The notes beneath the pieces are model-generated. The model had not been told where the DNA came from. It did not search any database and was given only the letters and a program-made list of their open reading frames with translations. Positions 62,574-64,000 of a stretch of 64,000 nucleotides of DNA are shown here, piece after piece. Made by a program: the position numbers and the translations under genes. Each line of letters starts with the position of its first letter. The stretch's first letter is position 1. This DNA comes from JAIEPT01 sp038217425. GTDB lineage: Bacteria > Planctomycetota > Planctomycetia > Gemmatales > Gemmataceae. Where the stretch lies: NCBI GenBank assembly GCA_038217425.1, contig JBBQPM010000005.1, forward strand, positions 1 through 64,000. The letters run 5' to 3'.

Positions 62574-62800
62574 AGTTTTCCTGGCTGGATAGGAAACTTG
62601 GAGGAGATGGTACGCGCCCGCTTCGCCGAGGGCTCGGACCCTTCTCGGACTGGAGAGGAAACCTCTACGTCCTGTTTCGGTCTTCACAAGTGGTATCGTC
62701 GCGGCTCTTACTTGAACTGCAGATTGCAAGTCGGGTATGAAGAAAGGGACGAATTTTCGCCTGGCAGCTTGGGTGCAATCGGTGCGACCGGACCTCACGA

Positions 62801-62856
62801 TTCGAGTCAGCAGCGCGAGCAAGGGTGATAGCCTCCTCGCGCGCTGCGGGCTCGAA
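62801..62856. repeat. imperfect inverted repeat behind cysA
   Basis: TTCGAGTCAGCAGCGCGAGC (62801 onward) pairs with the complement ending CTCGAA at 62856 with about four mismatches. It directly follows the cysA stop and is a likely terminator of the sulfate operon. Its GCAGCGC-GAGCAAGG segment recalls the repeat at 39240. Confidence 0.7.
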
Positions 62857-62857
62857 C

Positions 62858-63904
62858 TCAGATCGCGTAGTCGGTCGCCGACTCGCTGGGGAAAATCTTG
62901 ATCTCCTTAGGCTGCACGAAAACCTGTTCGCCGGTTTTCAAATTCAATTCTTGAAATCGGTCCTGCGACAACACCACCTCGACCGCGCGATTCTCTTCGA
63001 TCAAGTTCAACTCCACGCGCACCTGGTAGCCCGCTGAGAAAATGCGGTCGATTCGGCCCGCCCAGTTGGTACGACGCGTCTCGTTCCGCTCACGTGACAA
63101 ATCGAGCTGATGCGGCCGAACGTAGCCGATCGGTCCCTTGGCCGACGAGTCCGACACGACCACCTGGCCCTCCTCCATTCGGGCGTGAAACAGGTTGACC
63201 TGCCCAAGGAAACGCATCACGAACGCATTCGCGGGATGATGGTACACCTCCTCGGGCGTACCGACCTGCTCGACTTTGCCCTGGCTCATGACCACGATCT
63301 GGTCGGCGAGTTCCAGCGCCTCCTCCTGGTCGTGCGTCACGAAGACGCTGGTGACGTGGATCTCGTGATGGAGCCGGCGCAGCCAATCGCGCAGCTCCTT
63401 GCGGACCTTGGCGTCGAGGGCGCCGAAGGGTTCGTCGAGCAAGAGCACCTTGGGCCGCGACGCCAACGCTCGCGCCAGGGCAACGCGCTGGCGCTGGCCG
63501 CCGGAAAGCTGCGAGGGGAAGCGGTCGCCGATACTGTCGAGTTGGATGAGCTTGAGGAGTTCGCCCACGCGGGCGCGGATCTCCTGCTTGGGGGCGCCGC
63601 GCATTTTGAGGGCGAAACCGATATTGTCGGCCACCGTCATGTGGCGGAAAAGCGCGTAGTGCTGAAAGACGAAGCCGATGTTGCGGTCGCGGATGGCGAG
63701 GAGGCTGGCGTCTTCCTCGCCCAGCGCGACGGTTCCAGTGTCGGCGGACTCCAGGCCGGCGATGATGCGCAGGAGCGTGGTCTTGCCGGAACCCGACGGG
63801 CCGAGAAGTGCGACGAGGCTGCCGCTGGGGATGTCGAGGTTGATGTCGGCGAGGGCCGTGTGGTTGCCGAACTGTTTGTTGACGTTGCGAATGGTGATGC
63901 TCAT
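62858..63904 (-). CDS. cysA: sulfate ABC transporter ATP-binding protein
   Basis: 348 residues from the ATG at 63904, with AAGGA upstream. Walker A LLGPSGSGKTTLLR (about 36), Q-loop FVFQHYALFRHMTVADNIGF, signature LSGGQRQRVALARALASRP, Walker B VLLLDEPFGALDAKVR, H-loop VFVTHDQEEALE. The C-terminal 110 residues form the MOI-type/TOBE regulatory domain (YVRPHQLDLSRERNETRRTN). The domain order and the upstream CysW identify it as the ATPase of the sulfate/thiosulfate importer CysAWTP. Its start overlaps the cysW stop by four bases. Confidence 0.93.
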   Translation of the reverse strand: MSITIRNVNKQFGNHTALADINLDIPSGSLVALLGPSGSGKTTLLRIIAGLESADTGTVALGEEDASLLAIRDRNIGFVFQHYALFRHMTVADNIGFALKMRGAPKQEIRARVGELLKLIQLDSIGDRFPSQLSGGQRQRVALARALASRPKVLLLDEPFGALDAKVRKELRDWLRRLHHEIHVTSVFVTHDQEEALELADQIVVMSQGKVEQVGTPEEVYHHPANAFVMRFLGQVNLFHARMEEGQVVVSDSSAKGPIGYVRPHQLDLSRERNETRRTNWAGRIDRIFSAGYQVRVELNLIEENRAVEVVLSQDRFQELNLKTGEQVFVQPKEIKIFPSESATDYAI

Positions 63905-64000
63905 GCCGCGTCCTTTGCCGCCTCTTTTTGGCTGGCCTTGAGATCGTTCAGGGTTTTCCATTCGAGGAAGGTTTTGAGAACCAGCGTCACGAGCGCCATC
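63901..64000 (-). CDS. cysW: sulfate ABC transporter permease, C-terminal end only
   Basis: The 33 codons at the right edge read MALVTLVLKTFLEWKTLNDL and end KEAAKDAA before TGA (63903-63901). ALVTLVLKTFLEWK is the last membrane helix and cytoplasmic end typical of CysW. The stop overlaps the cysA start as ATGA. Everything upstream lies outside the window. Confidence 0.8.
   Translation of the reverse strand, partial: MALVTLVLKTFLEWKTLNDLKASQKEAAKDAA

Overview
The window reads as chromosomal DNA of a Planctomycetota bacterium, most likely a Gemmata-like member. This is inferred from gene content, not from a marker search. The pointers are: two DUF1501 Tat-signal proteins, a DUF1080 protein, two PknB-type kinases, a secreted repeat protein with a HEAT-like start and TPR end, an oversized SecA, a hopanoid-type HpnE oxidase, formylmethanofuran dehydrogenase subunits, and high GC throughout. 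I found no rRNA, tRNA, CRISPR array, intact insertion sequence or prophage.

Layout. 1-10.8 kb: secreted proteins, an S1-type RNA-binding protein followed by a decayed toxin-antitoxin pair, an orphan cyclic-di-GMP-I riboswitch with its own promoter and terminator, a small membrane protein, a frameshifted secreted protein, a DUF1501 protein and a large lipoprotein. 10.8-13.4 kb: two Hcp genes, a gp25/TssE gene and an ABC ATPase, a small piece of a type VI-like contractile system. 13.4-16.6 kb: glycosyltransferase, methyltransferase and RimI-like acetyltransferase. 16.6-18.9 kb: an lpxD remnant and a membrane kinase ending in a c-type haem motif.

18.9-31.4 kb is the metabolic core. On the minus strand, mobA, an fmdD-like gene and fhcB are followed by three unrelated small genes, then fhcA. 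Divergent from them, moeA, a moeA-PBP fusion and moaD form a cassette whose genes overlap by 4 bases each. A glycosyltransferase and an aldehyde:ferredoxin oxidoreductase (AOR) gene follow. Together these look like a unit that makes a Mo or W pterin cofactor and uses it in the C1 enzyme Fhc and in AOR. The metal choice cannot be read from sequence.

31.4-48 kb: an orphan sugar-type ABC permease with a response regulator, DUF1080, UvrA, a thioredoxin-fold lipoprotein, ThiO glycine oxidase, a cysteine desulfurase, a DJ-1/PfpI protein, an FHA-GAF-PP2C phosphatase, a DUF11 surface lipoprotein, a second DUF1501 protein, thioredoxin and a LuxR-type regulator. 48-64 kb: SecA with two large insertions, HpnE, a second kinase, a probable outer-membrane protein, a membrane protein with a PHP hydrolase, FolD, a WD40 protein, a decayed HEPN gene pair, a sigma-70 factor, and the end of a sulfate transporter operon (cysW-cysA).

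Intergenic space is notable. About a dozen gaps hold long, nearly perfect inverted repeats with arms of about 20-33 bases. They come from several unrelated sequence families, some with second copies in the window. Sigma-70-like promoters (TTGNNN, 16-18 bases, TANNNT) can be read in front of several genes and were used to correct starts.
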